Positions 37,201 to 47,833 of a stretch of DNA of 64,000 nt are shown piece after piece. The notes under the pieces are model-generated. The model saw only the letters and a program-made list of their open reading frames with translations. It was not told the origin of the DNA and did not search any database. The stretch is from Arachis hypogaea. Lineage: Eukaryota > Streptophyta > Magnoliopsida > Fabales > Fabaceae. How positions within the stretch are numbered: position 1 is the stretch's first letter; each line of letters begins with the position of its first letter. The stretch is taken from NCBI RefSeq assembly GCF_003086295.3, contig NC_092055.1, positions 125,217,484 through 125,281,483 of the forward strand, in the 5' to 3' direction. Made by a program: the position numbers and the translations under genes.

Positions 37201-38157
37201 GGTTTTTTTCAATTTCTATATCACAACAACCCACTCCAACCCAATAATCTCAAGTTCACAACAAACAATATCCAAAATTATTCAAAATTATTCAAAATTA
37301 TTCACAATTATTCAACAAATAACAAAATCCAGTTCAGTAAACAATGCAAAATCAGTTCAATAAACAACAATTATTAAACAAAGTTCACAGTTCAGTTCAG
37401 CAGGATCAATTGAATCGGTTCACAGTTTCACACTTCATAGTTCAAAGAAAAATAAAATATCAGTAAATCTCAGATCAGTATCACTATATCAGTGTATCAG
37501 AATTCATCAGTTCACACTTCAGTGACTTTAGTTCACAAAGCTTCACAAAATCAAACAACTATTCAATCATACTCATCAGGGAGACAGAGACATGCAACAG
37601 TTATTCAATCAAACAATCATATCTAAAAAAAATTACCTGGAAGCTCAAAGGCGCCTTCAACAAAACATGCAACAGGGAGACAGTGACACTGAGTGACCAA
37701 GTAGTGGTGGAGCACCTTCGAAGGAACGACGGCTGCTGTGCGATGGAGGTGGCTGTTCGAAGGAACGACGGCGGCGGCACGAGGCGGTGGCTGGACGGAG
37801 GTGAGGGACAAACAGACGACGAGCTCGATGAGATTGAACAGAACCCCTGTCGTGTGAGAGTTTGAGAGAGACATTCTCACTTCTGGAAGCTGGAAGCTGG
37901 AAGCTCGATGAGAAGGGAATTCAAGATCGAATTAGGGATTTAGGGCTAAGCAAAGGATGAAATGGCAACGTTTGGCTACCCAGCTAAAAAACCGGCTGGG
38001 TCACAGTTCGGTTCGAATGACCGGTTACTGGCCGATTTGTCGGTTCAATTTCGGTTTTCAAATTCTTCGATTTTACTATTTGCCCGAGTCACTTTTCTGT
38101 GCGGTTCACGGTTCAACTGGTTCGATCGGTCAGTCCGAACCGATTTTCAAAACCTTG
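34269..38157 (-). mobile_element. hAT-superfamily transposon with 8-bp TSD
   Basis: The inverted ends are CAAGGTTCTGAGAACCGAAT on the left and, reverse-complemented, CAAGGTTTTGAAAATCGGTT on the right. The 8-bp flanks CTTGTAAC (34261-34268) and CTTGTAAT (38158-38165) match at 7 of 8. The 3.9-kb interior encodes a BED/DUF659/hATC transposase. Near each end the block GGTTCAACTGGTTCGA occurs in the same orientation (about 34332 and 38109). It is inserted in the Sirevirus between pol and env-like. Confidence 0.92.
34577..37168 (-). pseudogene. hAT transposase (BED zinc finger, DUF659, hATC), nearly intact but broken
   Basis: The enzyme would excise and insert the element. A long open frame (37168-35969) holds a BED-type finger, CLFCLSTFRGGGINRMKKH, and DUF659 with ADGWTNQRQRTLINFLVY and CAAHCLNLILK. 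The second part (35798-35505) has IILDNKFWNDC. An exon at about 35462-35330 is followed, after an intron, by 35232-35030 with the hATC dimerisation region (LSASLGCERNWS). Acidic and Gly-rich C-terminal exons end near 34577. Breaks: TGA at 35969-35971, a frameshift near 35820, one in the T-run near 35515, and one at the G-run near 37055. An upstream exon may exist. Confidence 0.85.
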
Positions 38158-38268
38158 CTTGTAATCGTTACCAAACTTCTCTCTTTATAAATTTGTGCAT
38201 AACCTCTTCGGTTTCTCCCACTACCATCATTATTTTTTATAATTGCAAAATCCTTGTATCACGTTAAG

Positions 38269-39780
38269 ATGAGAAAGAAAACTACCACTCGAAGAAGTTC
38301 TCTCTCTTAACTTCCCAAAATCCCAGAGAAATCTAGAGCCTCCTCACAATCCAAAGATCCTACCTTTACTCCTTCCCCTACTCCGTCGCTCTCTCCGCCT
38401 CGCACTTATCCAATGGCAAGAACAAAAACAACTCCAAGGTACCCATCATCTTCTAAGCCATCGGCTCTACAAAGTGCTCCCTCTCGTCCAAGCACTTTGA
38501 AGGGGAAGCGTCCTACTACGGAGGAACCCACTCCTGAGCCCTCAAGGCCAAAGCCAAGGCCAGCTCCTCAGTGTCCTCAACGAGGTAAACCTCACACTCC
38601 TCTTCTTTCAGTAAAGGAACCTCTAAATGTAAACCCTTTTGAACACAAATCTCATTTTTTGAACTCTCATTCTAACTACAACCCTCATTATTTTCGCTCT
38701 ACCATGAATCATGATTTTTACCATGGTGTTTTTGTTCACCGATCTCTTTGGCCTACTTTTCTGGCTGACTTACCAAATCTGAAAAAGAAAGGTTTTGTCT
38801 TTGTAAAAAATATTGAGTTTCCGGACTAGAATAATATTTTTAATATCAAAAAGGCTGTTTATCCTAATTTGGTACATAAATTTTATGCCAATATGACCTA
38901 CCCTAAGGAAACCATTCATTCGTATGTGAAAGGGTGTGAACTAGTGTTGAATAGTGAATCTATTAGTGACTCCCTTGAATATACTGATGTTGGTACTTGT
39001 GCTTACACTTCTGGTAAATAGGATGAAGGGTTGGGTGTGTCTTATCAAGATGCATTGGCTCATGTGTGTGAAAATATTTTTCTCATTGATGGCCTCACTC
39101 TTAATCATAAAGCTCTTGGTCCTCTTTGAGCTCAACTGCACCATATTGTGAACCATATTATTTTACCTCAAAATGGCTCCTATCAGAGGGTGTCTTTTTG
39201 TGATACATTGATTTTGTATGCTATCATCACTAAATCTAAAATTTCTTTCGCATACTTAATGATGAGGCATATGTTTAATTGCATAAGGAGTGACAAAAAT
39301 GTGTCTCTCCCTTATAGCATATTTTTAACCTACATTTTTGAATAATTTGGTGTTGATATTTTCAATGAATCATATGAAAATAAACACTCTTATCTAAAAG
39401 GAGGTGGTTCAGTAAAACAGCAAAAGAAAGAGGCAACAAGAACTAAAAAGGTTGTCATTGATGATGATGATGATGATGAGCTAAATGACATCATCCTTCA
39501 ACTTCGGAAACTTCAGCTTCAACTGGTCACAAATCACTCTTTTACAGAGTTGTCAAAGATGTTCTATAGGAGTTTGTAAACCTGTCTAACCATCTAATCT
39601 CTACAAGCCAACAAGAGAGGAAGATTGCGGTGAGAAATGAGAATGCCCTCAGAAATCAAGAGACAGAGTGGCTGTCCTTCTGAAGTATGTAGACAACATT
39701 GGGGACGACACCATGGCCATGGACCAAGAGGAACTGCTTGTTTCTGAGGAGGATGGCTTGGATGCTTGAGGATGTCTCTA
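38269..39780 (+). pseudogene. Sirevirus env-like gene, broken
   Basis: Envelope-like genes of plant Sireviruses have no proven function. ATG at 38269 starts a Lys/Thr/Ser/Pro-rich N-terminus; a TAA follows within 15 codons and the same frame reopens (ATG 38413). A folded region includes HDFYHGVFVHRSLWPTFL, FCDTLILYAIITKSKISFAYL and a region ending LPYSIFLTYIF, similar to the conserved domain of these proteins. Stops at about 38827, 39021 and 39343 interrupt it. An Asp-rich stretch (39458-39478) and further frame disturbance follow. Confidence 0.75.
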
Positions 39781-40423
39781 ATTATTGATTTCTGTTTTAT
39801 GACTCTTTGTTGGTTGAAAAAAAATTTAAGTTTTTTTTTATACTATTTTATATTTTGGATGACTATAAACCCTAACAACTACTTCATTTGCACTTTTCAT
39901 TCGGATTATATATTCCTCTTGTGCTAACATGTTTTTGCAGGTTTGCACTACTTATTCTTTCCTCCCTTGTGATTACTTTTGATAAATGCATGTTTTGGTA
40001 TGATTTGAAAAATGCTCAGGATATTTTGTGGCTGAATAAGATATTTGTTTGAAAATGAAAAAGTGTTTGAATGAAGTCTGAATACTCGTTGATCATGCAT
40101 TTGAGTCATGATTCGGTACTCACAACTTAATAACTTTTCAATTAGGATTGTGAAAACAAAATGCTTGATGACTCCTTTTTGCTTGAGCTGCTAAAATTGT
40201 TGCGTCACTATTGTTTGTATAAGCATGTGTATGGTTGTACAATTGCATTCTCTATACATATACATATGAACAGGAAACAAAAGAAGAGCACACTTTCAGG
40301 GGGAGCAAACCTTATGAAAGAAAGGGAGAGCACATCAAAACCTTTAATATCATCAAAGGGAAGTATTTTAATTTTGTCTGTTTAATTTCTTTGATTATAT
40401 TTCCTGAAAATATGTTTGTCATC
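39781..40423 (+). other. Sirevirus region between env-like gene and 3' LTR
   Basis: Non-coding. It contains an upstream extra polypurine tract, AGGGGGAG, at 40298-40305, and A/G-rich sequence after it. Confidence 0.6.
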
Positions 40424-40433
40424 AAGGGGGAGA
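40424..40433 (+). other. Polypurine tract of the Sirevirus
   Basis: AAGGGGGAGA directly before the 3' LTR; it primes plus-strand DNA synthesis. A second such tract is at 40298-40305. Confidence 0.8.
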
Positions 40434-40693
40434 TTATTGAGTTAGAAAATTCAATTAACACATTGATGATGACAAATATGATAAAGTTGGGTTAACAACC
40501 CAAATAGGTTTGATGTAAGGTTTTAGTGTGTAGGCCCAAAATGAATTTTGTTGCAGCCTAAAGAAAAGGAACAAAGAAATTAAGGTTGCTAAATGAACAA
40601 GGATCCACCAACCAGCCCAATGTCAACCAAGCTTTAGTGAATAAAACCTAAGCTAGGTTTCACATGTACACTTCATGTAAACATACACAAGAA

Positions 40694-40695
<2 letters not shown>

Positions 40696-40725
<30 letters not shown>
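40696..40725. repeat. (GA)n microsatellite in the LTR
   Basis: About 15 AG units. Confidence 0.95.
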
Positions 40726-40728
<3 letters not shown>

Positions 40729-41214
40729 CATCTTCGAGCTCATAGACTAGAGAAGAAAGAAAGAGAAAGTTAATCAAGAAAGCAATATCCAATCACACTA
40801 ATCTAAAGCATGTTAATCTAAGTAAGAAGTTAAAGGTGATTTATTTCTATTTGCATGCAAGCTCATTTCTTTAGTTCTTCTCCAACTCTCTACAACACCA
40901 TTTTGGGATAAATGAAGAAAGTGGTATTTGATCATTTCTGCTGCAAATCAATGGCTTACAAAGTTACTCGGAGCTAAAGCACAATCTCAAGGGTTTGGAT
41001 TTGGGATTATCACTAAACAAACACTTCTCTATTGCTCTGCCTTCCTCAATCAAGCCAAGAACCAGATTTCAAATCCCTAATTTTGGGGTTGATTGAAGAA
41101 AAAGAAGGGATGATTTCTGATAGCCCAAGGTCCAAGAAGTTGACTTTGGAAGAACCTTAACCGTGGCTCTGACTAAGGTACAAAAGGGAAAATTGAATCT
41201 CATCAGAGGTAAGG

Positions 41215-41231
41215 GGAGAGAGAGAGAGAGA

Positions 41232-41279
<48 letters not shown>
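41215..41279. repeat. Long (GA)n microsatellite in the LTR
   Basis: About 32 AG units with one interruption. The Ser-Leu-repeat open frame on the opposite strand is an artefact. Confidence 0.95.
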
Positions 41280-41281
<2 letters not shown>

Positions 41282-42026
41282 CCTCACTACCAAGTTTGAA
41301 GTCTTGGAAGTATTGTACCTACACTAAAGGGAGCACTCTGCCAAGACAAAGAACATGGTTATAAGTTCAGATGTTGGGTTCGGTACATAGAGTCAAGGCT
41401 GTGAATTGTCTTCTCCTTCATGTTTTACTGTTTTGTATTTTAGTTTCAATGTATATCTTTCTTAGTTTTCTTTAAGAGGTAAAAGGCAAGAAAGAGAGGT
41501 AATCGAGAAAAAGTCATAGAGTGAAAAAGGCTAAGAAAAACACTTGAGATTAAAGCCAATAGTGATTTCAGATTTTTTTGGTTGTATTTTCTGTTTTGTG
41601 TCATATGCATGAGAGGTATCCCTTGCTAAGTTGGTTAAGCACTTAGTGTGATGAGTCTAGATAATTGCATAGCCAAGTCAAGTTTATGTTAAAACTTGTG
41701 TGCCCAAATAGGATTATGTTGAGTCCTTGGAAATTGGTATATGTAATATTTGAATTGATAGTGAAAATTCTACCAACGTTGTGGTGGAGACTGAATGTAG
41801 GTTGTATTGCACACTAAACTAGGATAGATGGCTGTGTCATTCTCTTCTTCTCTGCTCAACTCTATTTTTCTAGTTTTATGAGACAAAACAGAATTGTCTC
41901 CTGCATAATCCGCTGCGCAGACTAAACAGAAGTAAAGTAATTATTTCTGGTTTTAAGTCTACTTATTCAAAGTTAAAGAAGGCCATAGATTTAACCACCC
42001 TTCTCTAAGCCTTCTAAAACCTTCAT

Positions 42027-44185
42027 TAACCTCGATAATCTATTCTTCAATTCCGTTTGAAATCTCCAAAAACATAATTCTCATATTTGAAAAAATTGCA
42101 TAAAGCCCACTTTCAACTTCATTCTCAAGTTCAATAATTTTTCGAGACCCAAAAATCATCTTTCTTCACCAATCAAATTCAAATATGGTAAATTCTCCAA
42201 AACTTCTAAAAATAAAATTCTTTAATCAAACTCAAGACACGGTTCTTTTCATATGAAATCGAGCTCAGAACATAATCCTTTTCTTAATGAATCAAACTCA
42301 AAATAAAATCCTTTTCCTAATAAATCGAACTCACATCATAATTCTTTTCATAATAAATAAAACTCAAAACAAAACCCTTTTCCATAATAAATCGAACTTA
42401 AATCATAACTCTTTTTTTAATAAATCAAACTCAAAACAAAATTCTTTTCTTAATAAATAAAACTCAAAACATAATTCTTTTCTCAATAAATCGAACTGAA
42501 AACATGACTCTTTTCATAATAAATCGAAATCAATTAATATGATTCTTAAATCGAATTTTCTTTTAAATAACGCTTCAAACAAAGTATTAGAGTTTTATAA
42601 AAATTTCGGCAACATCTTCTCTAAAATTCGGACTTTGCCGCCCTTCAAAGGTCCCAACAACCAAACTAAACACTTCTTGATTATTCAAATCATTTCCAAT
42701 AATTCATTATCTCAACAACTCCAACTCAACTCAAGGAAATCAACGAAAACCCAGAATTCAAACAACCAATCTACTAAATCACAATAATTCAACCGCAATT
42801 ATCAATACGGATTCAAACGCTCAATAATCATTATATCACAATTCAGAAACCAATTTAATCAATCATTTGTCCAAAATAACTCGATTCAATCGATAAGACT
42901 CCCATAATCAGCAAAAATATATATTATTTGCATCGATTTATAATAATTTTTGGAAAAAAATAAGCTTAAGGAAAATGCCCCTACCTTGTTTGCGACTGAA
43001 CTATGCGACAAACTCCGTTTCTATTCTTATCTCGCAGTAGCGACATCAATACCAACCATTCCTACAGCAGCCACAGCCTCTGAACACAGTACGTAAGAAT
43101 CGTAGCTCAATCTGTACAAAGAAAGGAACCAAGAATGACGCAGTGGCAGCTCCGGCGGTGATTCCAGCGACACCCGCGCCATACCCGGTGACTAGAATGG
43201 CGGCGAAGCAATTCCAGCAGTTGAAGGCAGCTCAGTGACAACCTTCATCCGCAACAACGGCCACCGCAGTGACATCACCTCTCCATACCGTCACCTTCTC
43301 TCTTCCCGGTGTCCAGCTCCAGCGGCGAACTCACCCATCGGTGGCAACAGATGTGACAATGGCGATGAGTTGTAACAGCTCGACGGTGACGAGGAAGAAC
43401 GGCAGCAGTCTTTCTTCCATGTCTCCTCTCTCGCGCTTGTTCTCTGTCTCGGACACATCTCTCTTTATTATGGCCTCCCGACGACATCTTCTTCATCGAT
43501 GCAACGCAAAAGCAAGGTCGGTGGCGTCTTCTTGTGACTTCAACGGCGACGACTCTCACGAGCTCTCCCTCCCTCTTTTTGTCTGTAGTAGCGCTGACGA
43601 AGAACCTAGCAGCGGCGACGAGCGACGACCCATGATGATGGTGGCGACAGCTCCACGGCGGTGAGGTCTCCTTCCCTCTCTTCGCAATTCTCTTTTTCTC
43701 TTCCTCTACTCTTTCCTCTCTTCCCCATTAGTAAGTGTGTGTGCTGATAATTGGGGTGGCAGCTAATGAATTTTGCGATAGGATTTGAGTTGTGTGTTGG
43801 TAAATTAGAGTTTTAGGTAGTTCAGTAATTTTAATAAAATTATAGGTAATAAAGTAATTAAAAACTAAATTTAATTTAACAAAATATCTTTAAAAAATAT
43901 TATTTATTCATAAATTTATAAATTATTTTAAAATAATTACTCTAATTCAATAGTTAGAAATAATTAAATTAATTTTTTTAAATTATAAAATAAAATTTAA
44001 AATTTAATTATTTAAATTAAAACATATAAAATTTATATTATTTTTTAGTCACTAAAATTTTAAATTAATAATAAAAAAATATTTAATTAATATAAAAAAT
44101 TCTAAAAATAATATTTTAAATAAATAAGATAAATTATAAATAATTTATTAATTAAATTTCGAAAATTTAGAATCTTATCCTGTCA
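42027..44185 (-). mobile_element. Gypsy-type LTR, minus orientation
   Basis: On the minus strand it starts TGACAGGATAAGATTCTAAA at 44185, followed by a 430-bp AT-rich part, then a GC-rich segment (43060-43680) typical of the transcribed start of plant gypsy LTRs, then a minisatellite (42225-42555). The far end near 42027 abuts the Sirevirus LTR. No coding domain and no matching TSD were found. The GC-rich open frames near 43270-43660 are not supported as genes. Confidence 0.55.
42225..42555. repeat. 33-bp minisatellite, about nine units
   Basis: Units read roughly TAATAAATCGAACTCAAAAC followed by ATAATTCTTTTC, and recur every 33-34 bp with 10-20% divergence. Confidence 0.85.
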
Positions 44186-44745
44186 CCCATAATCAAAGGA
44201 TGTTCTTTTTTTTTTCGTTTTTGGTCAAATATGGTCTTTCTAAAACAACCATTAAAAATTAGCCCAAAAGTATCAATTTGATTTGGGCCATATAACCATA
44301 TAATCATCTGATCCAAATGATACTAGCTAAACTAGGCTTTTAGGTCCAATAATGACCCATGTCATAGCCCAGCCCATATTTGATAAATCACGGAAAGACA
44401 GTTTTACCCTTGTCCGCTCTTTCGTCGTTGCATCTGAGACTCGGCACCTCCATTATCAAAACCAAAAAAATAGCAGAATCTCACCAATTCAACCCCCCGG
44501 CCCCGATTCTTTCCAAAGTTTATCCCTTTTTCTTCTCTTCTTCTTTGTCTTCGAACGAAGTTCCTACAAAATGAACTGAATTTGTTTAAAGAAAAAAAAA
44601 ACATTTTTTTTAATTATTCTTTAAGTATCGTTTAAAGCACCACATCCCATTTTTACTCAGTGCTGGGGGTCTTCAGAAAGGGGATGAATTTAAATTAGTG
44701 AAAATTTTAGGGTTTAAGATTGTGATAATTTTGTGAGTTGTGATT
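44186..44745 (+). promoter_or_regulatory. Promoter and 5' UTR of the Mpv17-family gene
   Basis: Lies between the LTR end and the start codon. It contains CT-rich tracts (44515-44550), common in plant leaders. No upstream coding frame has support. Confidence 0.45.
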
Positions 44746-45237
44746 ATGCTTAGGTTGTGGAAATGGTACCAAAATTGCTTGGCTGTTCACCCTGTTAAGA
44801 CACAGGTAATCAGTTCAGGAATCATATGGGGTGTTGGTGACATTGCTGCACAAGCTGTCACTCATAGTTATTCTACACCTAACACTGCCCACACTCATCA
44901 AATTCAGGTAAAACACTGTTTTAATTTAGTGAGACATAATGTCATTTCATATTTGCTATAATGGTGGATTTTCACTTCTTTTATTACTTATTTTGTGTGT
45001 ATTGGTAGTTGTATGCTGTTTGGATTTGTGGCTCACATGTTAATAGTGCATAAAAAAGAAAAGAAAAGAAAAGAAAAAGAAGATAGAATCACTGTGGCTG
45101 TGGCTGACAAGATTGCAATGAGCCTTATAACTTGTTCTTTTGCCCCTTCACCAATGCCATGGTTCTTGCCTTTTGGTTAAGATGGAATTTGGTTTTTTGG
45201 AGTCTGATATTGCTATCTTTGTTGAAAAGATTAGAAC

Positions 45238-45280
<43 letters not shown>

Positions 45281-46937
45281 AGCTTCTCTATCAAATTAAG
45301 CATTTGTTCTTACTTTGACCTTTCTTTTTATGACAGTAGTGAATGTGAGAGATTGTTGATTATTGGTGAATTGGTGATTTTGTATTAGTATCGTAAAACT
45401 TCACATTGTTTCTTTTGGTTGATGGCATTATCTTGTAGGATGACGACGACGACGAATTCAAGATCAACTGGAAGCGGGTGGCTACAACCAGCTTGTTTGG
45501 GTTAAGCTTTGTTGGCCCAGTTGGCCATTACTGGTAAATAGCATTACTTTGTCAATTATGTTGTGTGCTTGCATATTGACAGTATTTTATTGTGATGGTT
45601 TCTTGTCTGATTTTGAGATCCTGAATCTGCATTTGCTTGTTAAGTTTTCTAGTTGATTTATCCGCATTTGCTTCCTTGGTTTTTTAATTTTTGTAAATTA
45701 ATTCCGTGATCTCACTAAAAGAATTAGATTAATGCACATCAGATGGTTTTTAACCACACTGCAAAATGATCATGGCTAGTTATTCACTCTGACCTATCAT
45801 AGGTAAATGCCAATTGTGGAACAGGTTACTGAGTTTTATTTCAAAGCTGCAAACTAGTTTCAATGCTACTATTTTTATAGGCTAGGTGTTCGGACTCTTA
45901 TCAAACAGATTCCAACCATACATTTAAGATAAAATTGAGGGATTAGTGTTGTGAACTTTTCATCTGCTCAGGGCCTAAAGCTTCTATTTGGGCTCTGAAT
46001 ATGGGATCCCTTTCCGCTTCTGTAGCACAAAATGCCTGATCACAGGGATGGTGCAGTACGGGCTTCTCATCAGTTACACGGGGCTGAAACTTTCTATCTT
46101 AACTGCTGTTGTATGTTTGCTTGTGCCTTTATATGAGTGATAGAAGTATATCCAATGTCCCAAATTTACTTATCTTACTCATACGGTTCTTCACTACTAT
46201 CACTTTGACTTCTTCATATATATCCTTTTGGCAGATTTGGCAATTGTAGTTCACATAGGTCTACAAGTTCAGTATAAGTGTTAAATTTCTTTTAGTAAAA
46301 GGCATGTGATGATCGCAATTTAAATAGGTGTGGCTTGCTGCTCCAGAAATGTCTAATCGACATATGAGCTTCATGAATCACATACGTCTTTTTGCAGTAA
46401 ACATTGTGTTCCACATTTATATAACTGAAGTTGTTGATAGTACGTCTAAAATAGTATGTACAAGTAGCGGGAAGGGTGTAGTGGTGTTGGGCACGGCGAA
46501 TATCAGCTTGTTAATTCTTCTTTTTCTTCTTTGATGTTAATTGTTGTAGGTATGAAGGCTTGGATAGATATATAAGATTGAGACTCATGCTCAAACCAGA
46601 TTCCTTCCGCTTTGTTGCCTCTAAAGTTGCCATTGACGGGTTCCTTTTCGGGCCATTGGATTTACTCGCATTTTTCACTTACATGGGCCTTTCTACCGGA
46701 AAGAGTATTCCTCAAATCAAAGAAGATGTGAAGAGAGATTTTCTTCCCGCCTTTATCTTAGAAGGAGGGATATGGCCCATCGTTCAGGTCGCAAATTTTC
46801 GGTATGTACCCGTAAGGTATCAGCTCCTATATGTCAACCTCTTCTGCTTGCTGGATAGCTGTTTCTTGTCTTGGATTGAGCAACAACAGGATGCTCAATG
46901 GAAAAAATGGGTGAAATCTTTTCTACCTCTCAAGTAA
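44746..46937 (+). CDS. Mpv17/PMP22-family membrane protein
   Basis: Members are small four-helix proteins of peroxisomal, mitochondrial or plastid membranes, linked to channel activity and redox balance. Exons: 44746-44907, 45439-45533, 46550-46937 (GT-AG; 214 aa). The start MLRLWKWYQNCLAVHPVKTQ is typical, the second helix lies near GIIWGVGDIAAQ. Later conserved blocks are FVGPVGHYWYEGLDRYI, KVAIDGFLFGPLDL, FLPAFILEGGIWPIVQ and QQDAQWKKWVKSF. The Trp codon of HYW is split across intron 2. Start: first ATG with the family N-terminus; no clear transit peptide. Intron 1 has a (TTA)n run at 45238-45279. No break is seen. Confidence 0.95.
45238..45279. repeat. (TTA)n microsatellite in intron 1 of the Mpv17-family gene
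   Basis: About 14 TTA units. Confidence 0.95.
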
Positions 46938-47833
46938 CACAGAAGCATCAAGTCTTAATTTAGTGCTTCTCAATTTCTCACTCATGTCTTTATTCCTGGC
47001 CTTGTCAATTTGTTAAATGTTCATCTCAGATTGTACTAGTTTATAAAAGCCTATTGATTTACAAGATATGATTTTCATCTTGAATACAAATTGACACTTT
47101 GATCAATCAAACATGTGCAATATCAAGTTCCATTGAATAAAAATAATACAAGGAACAAGAGAAGCTATCATACACATGTTACTAGTTAGCATTCAATAAT
47201 ATTTCGAAGTTCAAACTTCAAAGCATGTTGATTTGATTATTTAATTTAATTTTTTACAGATTAGAAAATAAAATTTTCGTACCTGATCTTGAGGTGCCAA
47301 TCTACATCATTCTGCCAAGCCCACTAAATCAAAGTTTAAAGACAAAACTCCCCAGATTGATCTTTAATTTCTGCGTTTGGACGAATTGATTACTGGGAAA
47401 AAGATTCAACTTGTGAACTTTGCACATATAAATGTCAGACATGACCATAAAAAAATGTAAGACAATGTATAGAAAAAAAAGAATTATAATTGATAATAGT
47501 TAAAATTAGTTTGGCCAAATACAGACAAACGTTTCTTTTTTAAAGAGACAAATTTGTGTGGCGTTAGTTTTGATAGGGACTAACCTTGGAGTTTAGTTTA
47601 ATTCAGTTAATATCAAGCTTTGAAAATCTCTAATTCAGTAAGCTAAGCAATATTGTGATAGAGTTGATAAAAAAGAAAAAAATTGAAACATTAAGAATTC
47701 GTCTTCTACTCTAGGAAACACCATTCTTTACATAATGAACATAACAAAATGAGTTTGTTTCTTCTTTTACAACACAACACAATGCTGTCAATGCCCCATC
47801 TCTGAAGTATTATCACAGTTCTTGACTTGGTTG
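46938..47833. other. Convergent 3' intergenic region
   Basis: The 3' ends of the Mpv17-family gene (plus) and the PERK gene (minus) face each other here. AT-rich; no other feature was seen. Confidence 0.6.

Larger units (their letters stand above)
28979..42026 (+). mobile_element. Sirevirus-type Ty1/copia element, 5'-truncated, interrupted by a hAT element
   Basis: The order is gag, protease, integrase, reverse transcriptase, RNase H, then (after the hAT insertion) an env-like gene, two polypurine tracts and a 3' LTR. An env-like gene after pol and repeated AGGGGGAG tracts are Sirevirus hallmarks. The 5' LTR, primer site and N-terminal part of gag are missing; the sequence starts abruptly next to an unrelated LTR. 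All genes carry stops or frameshifts, so the element is dead. Confidence 0.88.
40435..42026 (+). repeat. 3' LTR of the Sirevirus
   Basis: It starts with TATTGAGTTAG just after the polypurine tract (the usual TG may be mutated to TA) and ends with CTTCTAAAACCTTCA. About 1.6 kb. It contains two GA-rich microsatellites. The matching 5' LTR is absent, so the right boundary rests on form alone. Confidence 0.65.

Noticed and set aside
37623..37880. Open frames on both strands in the GC-rich segment at the hAT right end
   Set aside because: Repeated GAAGGAACGACGG words create them; this is the untranslated 5' region of the hAT element.
41069..41293. Minus-strand open frame rich in Ser-Leu
   Set aside because: It is the translation of a (GA)n microsatellite in the LTR.
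43269..43664. 131-codon open frame, plus strand, Ser/Arg-rich
   Set aside because: It lies in the GC-rich part of a gypsy-type LTR and overlaps an opposite frame of similar size; no family resemblance.
44352..44604. Open frames on both strands before the Mpv17-family start
   Set aside because: They fall in the promoter/leader, overlap each other and show no domain.
45960..46534. Possible extra exon and 68-codon frame within intron 2 of the Mpv17-family gene
   Set aside because: Exon 2 to exon 3 (split Trp codon) joins in frame and matches the family; an insert here would break a conserved block.
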